The translations under genes were made by a program, and so were the position numbers. The notes under the pieces were generated by a model, which saw only the letters and a list, made by a program, of their open reading frames with translations, had not been told where the DNA came from and did not search any database. A stretch of DNA of 64,000 nt, from positions 1,736,001 through 1,800,000 of the forward strand of contig NZ_CP026538.1 in assembly GCF_004135975.1 (NCBI RefSeq). The letters are read 5' to 3'. This stretch comes from Solidesulfovibrio carbinolicus. GTDB lineage: Bacteria > Desulfobacterota > Desulfovibrionia > Desulfovibrionales > Desulfovibrionaceae. Positions 20,102 through 29,029 of this stretch are shown in pieces (within the stretch, counting starts at the first letter, position 1; every line of letters starts with the position of its first letter).

Positions 20102-21544
20102 CTACTTGGCGGCCGGCAGGGCGATGGGGATGTCGATGGCCAGGGTTTCCCCGGCCCGGGAGACGGTAAGCGACAGCGCCTTGCCGTCCTTGACGGCCTC
20201 GATGGCGGCCTTGTGGAGCACGGACAGGGTGTCGGCCGGGTGGCCGCCGGCGGCGACGACGGCGTCGCCGGGCAGGAGTCCCGCCTTGGCGGCCGGGGAA
20301 CCGGGGGCGACGGCGGTGACCAGCGGCAGGGCGGCGGGTTTGCCGGGGGCGGGCTGGTCCTGGGTCAGGGTCATGCCGAGCCGGCTTTTTTGGGCGGCCG
20401 GGCAGGCGAAGAAGTAGGGCGCGGCTTCGGCGTCCGGGGCCTCGCCGCCGCGCCAGGGCATGACCAGAACGACCTTGGCCGAGGGATCAAGGACGGCCAG
20501 CCGGCGGGCGATGCCCCAGCCATTGGCCACATGTCCGGCTCCGGCGATGACGGCCACGGGCCGGCCGGCCACGGCCCGGGCATAGAGCGCCCGGGCGGCC
20601 ATCTGGGTGTCCCACAAGGACTGCACGGTGACGAAATTTTCAAAGGGGTCGCGGGCCGGCGCGGCGTCCCGGAGGGCCGGCTTGGCGGAGGCTTTGGCCT
20701 TGGCGCTGGACGTGGCGGTGTCGTCCGGCGCAGTCTTGGCCTGGGGGGCGACGTCCCGGGCGACCGACGGCGCGACCTTGGTCTGGGCAGCGGCGGCATC
20801 CTGGCTCGCAGGAGCGGCCAGTGGGCGGTTTTGGGGGTTGGCGTCCGTCTGTGCCGGCTTGGCGTTTTCCTGGGGCGCGGCCTTGCGCATGGCTCCGTGC
20901 TGGGCGAAAAGCTCGCGCAGCTCTTCCACCTGGGCCGGGGCCGGGGGCAGTATGGCTCCGGGGAGGCTGGCGCGTTCGGCCGGGGTCAGGGCGTCCAGGC
21001 CCTGGCGGCCGACCTTGCGGGCCAGACCCTTGGGGGCGTTTAAAGCGTAGACCGGGAGCTTGTACTCCCGGGCGGCCTCGAAAATCGGGGCGTAGAGTTC
21101 GAAATCGAAACCCCAGGTGGTTTTCCAGTCGAGTTTGGCCGGCAGTTCGGCCAGGGGGAGCGTGCCGGCGTTGAAGGCGTCGAGGACGCCTTGATAGTCG
21201 GCCGGGACCATTTCCAGGCCGATGGCCGGAAGGACGCCGACGGCGGCCAGCCGGCGGATGACGGCGGCCTGGGCCTGATGGTCGCAGGGGTTGGGGTGTT
21301 CCTCGCCCAGCAGCAGATAGTCGGCTCCGGCCAGTTCGGCGGCAAAGGCGGCCGGGGCCAGGGGCGCGCCTGCGGCGTCGACCAGGCTCTCGGGGGCGAC
21401 CGGGGGCGTGCCCGGGGCGCGCTTGGCGCAGCCCGCGCCGAGCATGGCCAGGGCCAGCAGGCCGGCCAGGAGAAAAGCCCCCAGGGCGCGGGAGGTTCCC
21501 GCGCCCCCGGGGGCCGTAGGCTCGAACGGAAAGTGGACTGGCAT
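20102..21544 (-). CDS. ChaN-like lipoprotein with PDZ domain
   Basis: 480 residues. Signal peptide with lipobox LGAGC (about 35-39), then a ChaN-like (haem-binding lipoprotein) domain with GEEHPNPCDH, an Ala/Lys-rich low-complexity insert about residues 225-285, and a C-terminal PDZ domain (VTAVAPGSPAAKAGLLPGD). ChaN proteins are implicated in haem or iron uptake. The Ala-rich linker varies in such proteins. Followed downstream by mutM on the same strand with over 100 bases between. Confidence 0.85.
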   Translation of the reverse strand: MPVHFPFEPTAPGGAGTSRALGAFLLAGLLALAMLGAGCAKRAPGTPPVAPESLVDAAGAPLAPAAFAAELAGADYLLLGEEHPNPCDHQAQAAVIRRLAAVGVLPAIGLEMVPADYQGVLDAFNAGTLPLAELPAKLDWKTTWGFDFELYAPIFEAAREYKLPVYALNAPKGLARKVGRQGLDALTPAERASLPGAILPPAPAQVEELRELFAQHGAMRKAAPQENAKPAQTDANPQNRPLAAPASQDAAAAQTKVAPSVARDVAPQAKTAPDDTATSSAKAKASAKPALRDAAPARDPFENFVTVQSLWDTQMAARALYARAVAGRPVAVIAGAGHVANGWGIARRLAVLDPSAKVVLVMPWRGGEAPDAEAAPYFFACPAAQKSRLGMTLTQDQPAPGKPAALPLVTAVAPGSPAAKAGLLPGDAVVAAGGHPADTLSVLHKAAIEAVKDGKALSLTVSRAGETLAIDIPIALPAAK

Positions 21545-21572
21545 GGTTATGCCGGGCGGCGCATGGGCGCGC

Positions 21573-22838
21573 CTAGTCCCACTTGCGCTTGTCTTCGATG
21601 GGCCGGATCTGGGGCGGCAGGGTGCCGGGGGCGACCACGGTGAGCGCCGGGCGCAGCTTGATCTTCTCCCGGAACTTGTGGAGCAGATCTTCCTCGCGCT
21701 TGAAGTTGGAGGCTTCGATGACCAGGGTCATCTCGTCGATGCCGCCGGGGTTGGTGACCTCGATCTGCCAGCGTTTGATCTCCTCGAAGCGGGTGATGAC
21801 CTGCTCGACCTGGTGCGGGTAGACGAACATGCCCTTGATGCGGGCGGTGGTGTCCACGCGGCCGACGATGGAACCCAGGCGAGGCGAGGTGCGCCCGCAG
21901 GGACAGGGGGCGCGCTCGATGTAGGACAGGTCGCCGGTGGCCAGGCGGATCAGCGGATAGGTCTTGTTGAAGGCCGTGACCACGATTTCGCCGACTTCGC
22001 CGTCCTTGAGCGGAATGCCGGTGTCGGGATGGCAGATCTCGACAAAGGCGCGGTTGGCGATGTGCAGGCCGGTCTTGTGGAAGCATTCGTAGCCGATGCA
22101 GCCCACGTCGGCGGTGCCGTAGCCCTGGCGCATGATGATGTCGAACTTCTTCTCCAGATTGGCGCGCAGCTTTTCGGAGAATTTCTCGCCGGTGACGAAG
22201 GCCACCTCCATGTAGAGGTCCTTGCGCAGGTTAAGCCCCATCTCCTCGCCCTTTTGGGCCAGGTGCATGAGGTAGCTCGGGGTGCCGACGTAGCCGGTGG
22301 CCCGCAGCTTCTGCATGATCTCCAGCTGGGTGGCGGAGTTGCCCGGGCCGGCGGGAACCACGGCGCAGCCGAGGTTTTTGAGCGGCTCCTCGAACATGAG
22401 GCCGGCCGGGGTGAGATGGTAGTTGAAGGTCACCTGGACCAGATCGCCTGAGCGGAAGCCGCAGGCGTAAAAGCCCTCGGTCCAGCCCCAGTAATCGTCC
22501 TCGCGGTCCTCGGGATCGAAGATCGGTCCGGGGGACAGAAAAATACGCCGCAGCTCGCCCATGTCCTTGGTCAAAAGCCCGCCGAGCCTCGGTCCCATGG
22601 ACTGCAGGAAGATGAGTTCCTTCTTCTTCAGGATGGGGATGTGCTTGAGGTCGGTGAGGGTTTTGAACTTCGATGCCTGGAACTGGGCTCGGTCGAAGCG
22701 CTTCTTGACGTCCTCGGAGTAGCGGTAAGCATAGGAAAGCAGATCCTTGATCTGGATCTGGTAATATTGGCGGCGTTCCGATTCGTCGAGCACTTCCCGG
22801 CGGGAATAGATGCCTTCTGTGCGATCCTTGCGCGTCAT
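21573..22838 (-). CDS. PaaK-like phenylacetate-CoA ligase family protein
   Basis: 421-residue AMP-forming ligase of the PaaK/coenzyme F390 synthetase branch. Seen: YGTADVGCIGYEC (the adenylate-binding Y-G-x-T/S-E-like motif), the TGDLSYI segment, a Cys pair APCPCGRTSPRLG, and the C-terminal GRVDTTARIKGMFVYP loop. Its acid substrate is unknown; in anaerobes such proteins may activate aromatic or aryl-acetic acids. Good coding bias; ATG at 22838. Confidence 0.88.
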   Translation of the reverse strand: MTRKDRTEGIYSRREVLDESERRQYYQIQIKDLLSYAYRYSEDVKKRFDRAQFQASKFKTLTDLKHIPILKKKELIFLQSMGPRLGGLLTKDMGELRRIFLSPGPIFDPEDREDDYWGWTEGFYACGFRSGDLVQVTFNYHLTPAGLMFEEPLKNLGCAVVPAGPGNSATQLEIMQKLRATGYVGTPSYLMHLAQKGEEMGLNLRKDLYMEVAFVTGEKFSEKLRANLEKKFDIIMRQGYGTADVGCIGYECFHKTGLHIANRAFVEICHPDTGIPLKDGEVGEIVVTAFNKTYPLIRLATGDLSYIERAPCPCGRTSPRLGSIVGRVDTTARIKGMFVYPHQVEQVITRFEEIKRWQIEVTNPGGIDEMTLVIEASNFKREEDLLHKFREKIKLRPALTVVAPGTLPPQIRPIEDKRKWD

Positions 22839-22910
22839 GCCGGGTCTCCTTTGGCGCGAAATCCCGTGATGGGAAAAAGAGAAGTTCTTTAGACCGGTCT
22901 TTTGGAAAAA

Positions 22911-24533
22911 TCAAGCCGCCCGTAAGGGCCTGCCGGCCAGGGCCCGCTGGACCACGGCCAGCAGTTCGAACCGGGTGACGGGCTTGGCGATGTAGTCGGT
23001 CATGCCGGCTGAGAGCCCCTGGCGGCGGTCCTCGGGCGTGGCCGAGCCGGACAGACCCACGATGGGGATGTCGGCGGCGGCCCCGGACTCGCCCCGCCGG
23101 ATGCGGCGGGTGGATTCCAGGCCGCACAGGCCCGGCATGGCGACGTCCATGAGCACCATGTCCACGGGCCGGCTGGCCAGAAGGTCGAACAGGCCCTCGC
23201 AGGAATCCACGGAAATGGGCACGTAGCCCCGATCTTCCAGGATGCGGCGCACCAGGAGCTGGGCCACGGGGTCGTCCTCGGCGTGGACGATGACCGCGCC
23301 GCCGCCGGTGGGTTGGGCGGCCTCGTTTGGCGCCGGGGCCGGGGATACGACGCAGGGCCGTCGCAGTTCGGCGGTGAAGGTAAAGGTGCTGCCCCGGCCG
23401 AGTTCGCTTTCCACCCGCAGCCGGCCGCCCATTTTTCCCACGATGTCCCGGGCGATGCCCAGGCCCAGGCCGGCCTGGGCGTAGCGTTTGCCGAGAAATG
23501 GCTCGCCGATGGCGAAATGGTCGAAGATGGCTTCCTGGCGGTCCGGGGCGATGCCGATGCCGGTGTCGCTTACGGAAAACAGCAGTTTGGCGGCGTCGGA
23601 ACGGGCGCTTTGGGTCGGGGCCATGGTCACGGCCACGTCCAGGCCGCCGCGCTCGGTATATTTGAGTCCGTTGTGGATGAGATTGAGCAGCACCTGGCGC
23701 AACCGCTGGGGATCGCCCACGAGCTGGACCGGCACGTCATCGGCCACGGCAGCCTGGAAAGACAGGCCCCGCGAGGCCGCGTCCTCGGCGCACATGGCGA
23801 AAAGCTCGGCCAGCATCCGGCGCGGCTCGAAGAGTTCCTCGGCCAGCACCAGCCGGCCCGAGGCGATGCCGTTTAAGTCGAGCAGGGCGTTTATGACGCC
23901 CAGGAGCTGGTTGGAGGCGTTCATGGCCAGCTCGAGAAATTGGCGGCGACGGCCGTCGCCCTCGCTTTGCAAAAGCAGGCTCAACATGCCCATGATGCCG
24001 TTTAAGGGCGTGCGCAGCTCATGGCTCATGTTGGCCAGGAACTGTTCCTTGGCCGCTCCGGCCCGGGCGGCCGAGCCGGCGAAGGCGGCGAATTCGCGGT
24101 AGAAAAGTTCGATCAGGCCGCGACGTTGGGGCAGCAGGCAGGGCAGGACGTGCAAGGCGGCGTCGGCGGCCCGGCTGCGGCCGAAAAGCGCTTGCCGGTC
24201 GGCCGGATTGGTGAAATACGGCCCCACCACCAGTTCCCCCGGCCGGCCGTCGCGCAGGATCAAGGGGAAGCGTTCCGCGGACAGTCCCAGGGGGCAGACG
24301 GATTTTGGCTCGTCGGTCTCAGCCAGGGGCGACCTCGGGGCCAGCCAGGGGCATGGTCCGCGTTCGGGGAATTCCCGGTGCAAAATGGCATGGGCTTCGG
24401 CCCCGGGATCGGGCCAGACGGGCGCGCCGGGGTTGGTGTTGACGGCCACCGGAACGCCCAGAAGCCCGGTTAAGGGATCAAGCAGCCGCTTGAGCGAACG
24501 GGGGGCTTCGGCGCTTGGTACATCTCTTGCCAT
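22911..24533 (-). CDS. Soluble hybrid histidine kinase with Cys-rich N-terminal sensor
   Basis: 540 residues without a membrane helix. Residues 1-150 form a PocR-like sensor with C61, C80 and C132 and the segment GRPGELVVGPYF; then HisKA with H171 in the H-box (NMSHELRTPLNG), a HATPase_c domain with DTGIGI and GLGLGIA boxes, and a C-terminal receiver with acidic pocket EDD and phosphoacceptor Asp in VLMDVAMPG. No response regulator or output gene lies adjacent, so its target is unknown. Cysteines could bind metal or sense redox. Confidence 0.88.
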   Translation of the reverse strand: MARDVPSAEAPRSLKRLLDPLTGLLGVPVAVNTNPGAPVWPDPGAEAHAILHREFPERGPCPWLAPRSPLAETDEPKSVCPLGLSAERFPLILRDGRPGELVVGPYFTNPADRQALFGRSRAADAALHVLPCLLPQRRGLIELFYREFAAFAGSAARAGAAKEQFLANMSHELRTPLNGIMGMLSLLLQSEGDGRRRQFLELAMNASNQLLGVINALLDLNGIASGRLVLAEELFEPRRMLAELFAMCAEDAASRGLSFQAAVADDVPVQLVGDPQRLRQVLLNLIHNGLKYTERGGLDVAVTMAPTQSARSDAAKLLFSVSDTGIGIAPDRQEAIFDHFAIGEPFLGKRYAQAGLGLGIARDIVGKMGGRLRVESELGRGSTFTFTAELRRPCVVSPAPAPNEAAQPTGGGAVIVHAEDDPVAQLLVRRILEDRGYVPISVDSCEGLFDLLASRPVDMVLMDVAMPGLCGLESTRRIRRGESGAAADIPIVGLSGSATPEDRRQGLSAGMTDYIAKPVTRFELLAVVQRALAGRPLRAA

Positions 24534-24565
24534 GCTAGAAGTCTTAGCCGCTTCCCCCGGTCCGG

Positions 24566-25474
24566 TCAATCGGGGGCAGCGGAATTGTCGCTTCCCTGGT
24601 CGCTCTCGTCAGGAAAACCGGACGGCCCGGCGTCCATGGACTCGGGGAAGTCGGCCGGCGGCGGGGGCGGGCAGACGTCGCGGCCGCCGTGGCGGGCGAA
24701 GACCAGAAAGCCGGTGTGGGCCACCATGCGGTCCTCGGGCCGCAGACGCTCGGGCACGGGCTTGTAGCGCCGCACCAGGATTTCGAGCACTTCCACGTCC
24801 TCGAAGGGCGAACTTTCCAACGCCCAGAGCAGTTCGCTGATCTGGTTGGTGGTGGGCAGGAGAAACCCCACCGGCGCGCCCGGGCGCACCACCGCCGCCG
24901 CCTGGGGCAGGTAGTCCCAGGGCGTGCGCACGTCGAGAAACAGCGCGTCGGCGTCGGTGGGGTCGCTGGCCGGATCGCCCTTGACCACGGATTCGGGGTA
25001 AAAGCCCTCGGCGATGTCGTGGTTGTGGCGCGACACCCGGTGGGACAGGCCCACGGCGTCGAGGTTCTCGCCGGAAAGCGCATGGAATTCGGGTCGTTTT
25101 TCAAAGGTGTAGACCCGGCCCGTGTCGCCCACGTGCCAGGCCAGGGCCGTGGTGAGGCCGCCCGAGCCGCTGCCCGACTCCACCACGCGGATACCCGGAC
25201 CGATGCCGAGCTTCAGGATCACGTAGCCGATCTCCTTGGGATACATGATCTGGGTGGAGCGCTTGACGCCCTTGATGAGATCGTGGGTGGTGGGCCGCAG
25301 GATGCGAAAGACGTGGCCGATGTGGGTGGCAACCGCGCCGCCGCTGCCGGCCCGGGCCACTTCGCTGAACCGGATCATGCCTTCCTGGGTGTGCAGCACG
25401 GTGTCCTGGTCGAAACGCCGCAGATATCGCTTGCCCTTGGGAGAGACCAGAAGTATCAAATCGCCCTGTTTCAC
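24566..25474 (-). CDS. trmI: tRNA (adenine-58-N1)-methyltransferase
   Basis: 302 residues. SAM-dependent enzyme that makes m1A58 in the T-loop of tRNA. Family features seen: N-terminal beta domain with GDLILLVSPKGKRYLRRF, the linker MYPKEIGYVILKLGI, SAM motif VVESGSGSGGLTTALA and the acidic motif LFLDVRTPWDYLPQA. GTG at 25474 is preferred because the family begins right there. The C-terminal 40 residues are Pro/Asp-rich and dispensable-looking. Confidence 0.93.
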   Translation of the reverse strand: MKQGDLILLVSPKGKRYLRRFDQDTVLHTQEGMIRFSEVARAGSGGAVATHIGHVFRILRPTTHDLIKGVKRSTQIMYPKEIGYVILKLGIGPGIRVVESGSGSGGLTTALAWHVGDTGRVYTFEKRPEFHALSGENLDAVGLSHRVSRHNHDIAEGFYPESVVKGDPASDPTDADALFLDVRTPWDYLPQAAAVVRPGAPVGFLLPTTNQISELLWALESSPFEDVEVLEILVRRYKPVPERLRPEDRMVAHTGFLVFARHGGRDVCPPPPPADFPESMDAGPSGFPDESDQGSDNSAAPD

Positions 25475-25538
25475 GCTGTCACCCCGGGTTGTTTGTTGGG
25501 TCGAGGCCCTTGACCATGGCGGAGCGCGCCTGTCAAGT

Positions 25539-26528
25539 GTGCGAGACGGCAAAAAGGAGCGCGCCACGGAACCTTTACGGCATGTTTTTGGCCCGGTAGG
25601 CTCGGGGAGGCTCGGCGTTTCGCTGGGCCTGGACCTGCTTGGCGCGCGCATTTGCTCGTTTGATTGCCTCTACTGCGAGGCCGGCGTCACCGAGGCCCTG
25701 ACCACCGCGCGCAAGCCCTATGTTCCGGCCCGCCGGCTGCTGGACGAACTGGCCGCCTGGAAGGCGGCCGGCCATGCCCCCCCCGACGTCGTGACCCTGG
25801 GCGGGCTTGGCGAACCGTGTCTGAACAGCGAACTCGGGGCCGTCATCGCCGGAGCCAAAGCGCTTTTTCCCGACCTGCCCGTGGCCGTGCTCACCAATTC
25901 GAGCCTGATGCCCGACCCGGACGTACGCCGGGAACTGGCCCAGGCCGATATCGTGCTGCCGTCCATGGACACGCTGGTCCCGGCCGAGTACCATCGCCTG
26001 AACCGTCCCCACGCCGCCGTGGGCCTTGCGGCCATCCGCCAGGGCCTGCTTGATTTCCGGGCCGCCTACGACGGCAAGATTTTTCTTGAAGTGCTGCTTT
26101 TGGCCGGGATAAACGACTCGGCCGAAAATGGCGAACTTTTGCAGGGCTTTTGCCGGGAACTCGCGCCGAACCGGGTGGATGTCGTCACCCTGTCGCGCCC
26201 CGGGGCCCATCCGGGCTGCCAGGCCGCTTCGGCCGAGGCCCTGGCCCGGTTTCGGGCCGCCCTGGGCGGCGTCGCCCAGGAGGCCGGCGCGCTGCGTCGG
26301 GCCGAGGGCCATGGCCCAGCCGCCTTGGCCGGGCCGGCTCTTGATGCCCTGGCCGGGCGCATCGCCGCCTCGGTGGCCAGACGCCCCCAGACCGAGAGCG
26401 GTCTGGCCGCGGGCCTCGGCGTGCCCGCCGCCCATGTCCGGCTGGCCCTGGCCGCCCTTGTCCGGGCCAAGGCCGTGCGGGAGCGGCGCGAAGGCGACGC
26501 GGTTTTTTATGCCGGCCTGGCCGGATAA
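25539..26528 (+). CDS. Radical SAM protein, YtqA/MTH-type
   Basis: Radical SAM enzyme with cluster motif CSFDCLYC and the family's leading sequence FGPVGSGRLGVSLGLDLL, followed by TLGGLGEPCLNS. A C-terminal winged-helix-like region is present (about last 60 residues). Function unknown in the family. GTG 25539 is the nearest canonical start, but its ribosome site is poor. An ACG at 25566, only a few codons before the conserved domain, has a perfect AAGGAG at 6 bases and could be the real start. Confidence 0.8.
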   Translation: MRDGKKERATEPLRHVFGPVGSGRLGVSLGLDLLGARICSFDCLYCEAGVTEALTTARKPYVPARRLLDELAAWKAAGHAPPDVVTLGGLGEPCLNSELGAVIAGAKALFPDLPVAVLTNSSLMPDPDVRRELAQADIVLPSMDTLVPAEYHRLNRPHAAVGLAAIRQGLLDFRAAYDGKIFLEVLLLAGINDSAENGELLQGFCRELAPNRVDVVTLSRPGAHPGCQAASAEALARFRAALGGVAQEAGALRRAEGHGPAALAGPALDALAGRIAASVARRPQTESGLAAGLGVPAAHVRLALAALVRAKAVRERREGDAVFYAGLAG

Positions 26529-26537
26529 ACAAAATTT

Positions 26538-26566
26538 TGCCTGGGCAAGCCTGCCCAGGCAGGGAG
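26538..26566 (+). promoter_or_regulatory. Leader hairpin abutting the rng ribosome site
   Basis: Perfect 10-bp stem TGCCTGGGCA / TGCCCAGGCA with a 4-base loop, ending one base before the GGGAG ribosome site. In E. coli, rne is autoregulated through 5' leader structure, so a similar feedback is conceivable; here only the structure is seen. Confidence 0.5.
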
Positions 26567-26570
26567 TTTC

Positions 26571-28040
26571 ATGGAAATGAGCAGAGGGAAGAAACGCAAG
26601 CAGAAGATGTTCATCAGCGTGCTGCCCGGCGAACAGGTCGAGGTGGCCGTGGCCGAGGACGGCCAGCTGTTGGAATACTACGTCGAGATGGTCCACCAGG
26701 CCAAGACGCGGGGCCACATCTACAAGGGCAAGATCCACAATATCGATCCCGCCCTGCAGGCCGCGTTTATTAATTACGGGGCCGAGCGCAACGGCTTTTT
26801 GCAGATCGACGAGGTGCACCCCGAGTACTACCAGATCGTGCAGGCCGGCGGCGACCGCCGTCCCAAGTATCCGCCCATCCAGAAGGCGCTGAAAAAAAAT
26901 CAGGAGCTCCTTGTCCAGGTCGTCAAGGAACCCACGGGCCACAAGGGCGCGTTTCTCACCACCTATCTGTCCCTGCCGGGCCGCTATTTCGTGCTGACCC
27001 CGGGCCGGGAGCAGCGGGGCGTGTCGCGCAAGATCGAGGACGAGGCCGAACGCAAGCGCCTCAAGGAAGTCATTTCCGGCCTCAAGCTCGACGAGGGCCT
27101 GGGCCTTATTGTCCGCACCGCCGCCCTGTCCCAGTCCAAGACGTCGCTGGAGCGCGATCTTTCGTATCTCAAGCGCCTGTGGAAGGAAGTGCGCCAACGC
27201 GGCACCACGGCCGAGACGCCAAGCCTCATTTATCAGGAACTCGACCTGTCCTCCCGGGCCGTGCGCGATTACCTGACCGACGACGTGGGCGAAATCTGGG
27301 TGGACGAACCCGAGACGGCCAAGCGCGTGTCGGAAATGGCCACCCTGGTCTATCCGCGCCGCCCGGGCATCGTCAAACAGCATCCCGACGTGGACGTGCC
27401 CTTGTGGGACCGCTTCAATTTGCGCAAGCAGATCGAGCAGCTCTACGGCCGCGAGGTCACCTTGCCCAGCGGCGGCGTGCTGGTTTTTGACCACGCCGAG
27501 GCGCTGACTGCCGTGGACATCAACTCCGGCAAGATCGGCGGCGAATCGAATTTCCGCGAGATGGCGCTCAAGACCAACATCGAGGCTTCCGAGGAAGTGG
27601 CCCGCCAGCTGCGGCTGCGCGACATCGGCGGTCAGGTGGTCATCGACTTTATCGAGATGAAGGACCGAAAGCACGTGGCCGAGGTGGAAAAGACCTTGCG
27701 CGCCGCCTTTAAAAACGACCGGGCCCGCACCGACGTCGGCCGCATCTCCCGCTTTGGCCTGCTCGAAATCGTGCGCCAGCGCCTGGGGTCCTCGGCCCTG
27801 TCCATCACCTCCGAGCCCTGCCCGTGCTGCAACGGCTCGGGCCAGCGGCGCAACCACGAGTGGCAGGCGCTGACGGTGCTGAAAGACATCTACCGCCAGC
27901 TGCGCAAGGATTCGAGCCAGGAGACGGTGACGGCCAAGGTCTCCGAGGAACTGTCCCGCTATCTCCTCAACCACAAGCGCGCCCGACTCTCGGCCATGGA
28001 AGAGGAATTCAAGAAAAAGATCGTCATAAACGCCCTGTGA
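26571..28040 (+). CDS. rng: Ribonuclease E/G family endoribonuclease
   Basis: 489-residue RNase G-type enzyme acting in rRNA maturation and mRNA decay. An S1-type RNA-binding region (GHIYKGKIHNIDPALQAAFINYG), the RNase H-like and 5'-sensor regions, catalytic-site text LTAVDINSGK with its Asp, VIDFIEM with the second Asp, and the zinc-link CPCC all appear in order. No long C-terminal scaffold, hence Rng rather than Rne. queH follows 4 bases after the stop. Confidence 0.95.
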   Translation: MEMSRGKKRKQKMFISVLPGEQVEVAVAEDGQLLEYYVEMVHQAKTRGHIYKGKIHNIDPALQAAFINYGAERNGFLQIDEVHPEYYQIVQAGGDRRPKYPPIQKALKKNQELLVQVVKEPTGHKGAFLTTYLSLPGRYFVLTPGREQRGVSRKIEDEAERKRLKEVISGLKLDEGLGLIVRTAALSQSKTSLERDLSYLKRLWKEVRQRGTTAETPSLIYQELDLSSRAVRDYLTDDVGEIWVDEPETAKRVSEMATLVYPRRPGIVKQHPDVDVPLWDRFNLRKQIEQLYGREVTLPSGGVLVFDHAEALTAVDINSGKIGGESNFREMALKTNIEASEEVARQLRLRDIGGQVVIDFIEMKDRKHVAEVEKTLRAAFKNDRARTDVGRISRFGLLEIVRQRLGSSALSITSEPCPCCNGSGQRRNHEWQALTVLKDIYRQLRKDSSQETVTAKVSEELSRYLLNHKRARLSAMEEEFKKKIVINAL

Positions 28041-28044
28041 CGCC

Positions 28045-28620
28045 ATGGCCGGCCGGGTCCTGCTCCATATCTGCTGCGGCCCGTGCGCCATCGCGCCGCT
28101 ATCGCGCCTGACCGAGGCCGGCCTGGAGGTTGTCGGGCTTTTCGCCAACGACAACATCCAGCCGGCTGCCGAATGGCTGCGCCGCCGCGACGGCGCGGCC
28201 CAGGTCGCGGCCCGGTTCGGCACGCCCCTGGTCATCGACGCCTACGATCCCCTGCCCCATATGCGCCGCTCCCTGGCCGATCCGACCGGGCGCTGCCGCC
28301 CTTGCTGGGACGAACGCCTGACCCGGGCGGCCGTTGTGGCCCGGGAGCAAGGCTGCGACGCCTTCACCAGTTCGCTGCTGTACAGCCGCTACCAGGATCA
28401 CGCCGCCATCGCCGCCCTGGGCCGGGCAGCCGGCGAGGCGGCCGGCGTGGCCTTCCATTACGCCGACTACCGCACCCACTGGGACGAGGGCGTGGCCCTG
28501 TCCAAGGAGTGGGGCATCTACCGCCAGCCGTACTGCGGCTGCGTTCTCAGCGAACTCGACCGTTACGCCAAGAAGCTGCGCCGCCCGCCGGTCCTCGACG
28601 ACTCGTGTCGCGTCCCTTGA
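28045..28620 (+). CDS. queH: Epoxyqueuosine reductase QueH
   Basis: 191 residues of the DUF208 family; QueH performs the last step of queuosine synthesis in tRNA, non-homologous to cobalamin-dependent QueG. Seen: HICCGPC with C10, C11, C14, NDNIQPAAE, CRPCW, SSLLYSRYQ and YRQPYCGC, the cysteines that hold the cluster and active-site metal. Probably cotranscribed with rng. Its stop codon lies inside the left arm of the structured repeat that follows. Confidence 0.95.
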   Translation: MAGRVLLHICCGPCAIAPLSRLTEAGLEVVGLFANDNIQPAAEWLRRRDGAAQVAARFGTPLVIDAYDPLPHMRRSLADPTGRCRPCWDERLTRAAVVAREQGCDAFTSSLLYSRYQDHAAIAALGRAAGEAAGVAFHYADYRTHWDEGVALSKEWGIYRQPYCGCVLSELDRYAKKLRRPPVLDDSCRVP

Positions 28621-28709
28621 ACAATACGAGCGTATTTTTTCAAGGAAAATCCATGGCGTCAGCCTTCCCTTCGTGGAGCTCCCTCGGTGGTTTTCGTGGA
28701 AGCGACACG
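28604..28709 (+). repeat. Structured dispersed element, copy 2
   Basis: Outer stem CGTGTCGC (28604-28611) with GCGACACG (28702-28709), enclosing hairpin CCTTGAACAATAC / GTATTTTTTCAAGG and a less regular second arm. Overlaps the queH stop codon. Same fold and partial sequence as the copies at 14959 and 38498. Confidence 0.65.
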
Positions 28710-29029
28710 CGGTCGTGCCACGCAGGCTCCCGACAAGGCTCGGCCATGTCCCAGTACGTCCATCCGGGGCATGCTGGGGCATGACTCCGGACTTTTGACT
28801 CGCCGCTGTTTTCACGACATGCCGACACTTTTCTCCTCCGTCATCAGGCATCTTGACCGGGCCGGAGCGGCCGTCGGCCGTTGTCGCCCTGGTCGCCGCG
28901 GCTTATACACATCTTTCCAGACGCGCTGAATCGATGTTGTTGGTTCCATTATGTCTGGAACGATAAACATGGAATCAATTCTCCGTGGACTTGTGGTCAC
29001 GTCCTTCACCCCGAACTTTTGGAAGAACT
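28621..29029. other. Intergenic region between queH and cbiB
   Basis: 409 bases. The first 90 belong to the structured element; the rest has lower coding bias than its neighbours and no convincing gene. An inverted repeat GTTCCA-N7-TGGAAC (28943-28961) about 70 bases before cbiB could be an operator. No cobalamin riboswitch signature was found. Confidence 0.5.

Noticed and set aside
25575-28235. Very long open frame (886 codons) on the minus strand opposite the radical SAM and rng genes
   Set aside because: Composition artefact of GC-rich codons: no family, no ribosome site, and both plus-strand genes are clear homologues. The same applies to the 784-codon frame opposite the chemoreceptor at 1.6-3.9 kb.
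28710-29029. Cobalamin riboswitch before cbiB
   Set aside because: No B12-box-like sequence or matching pairing core found.
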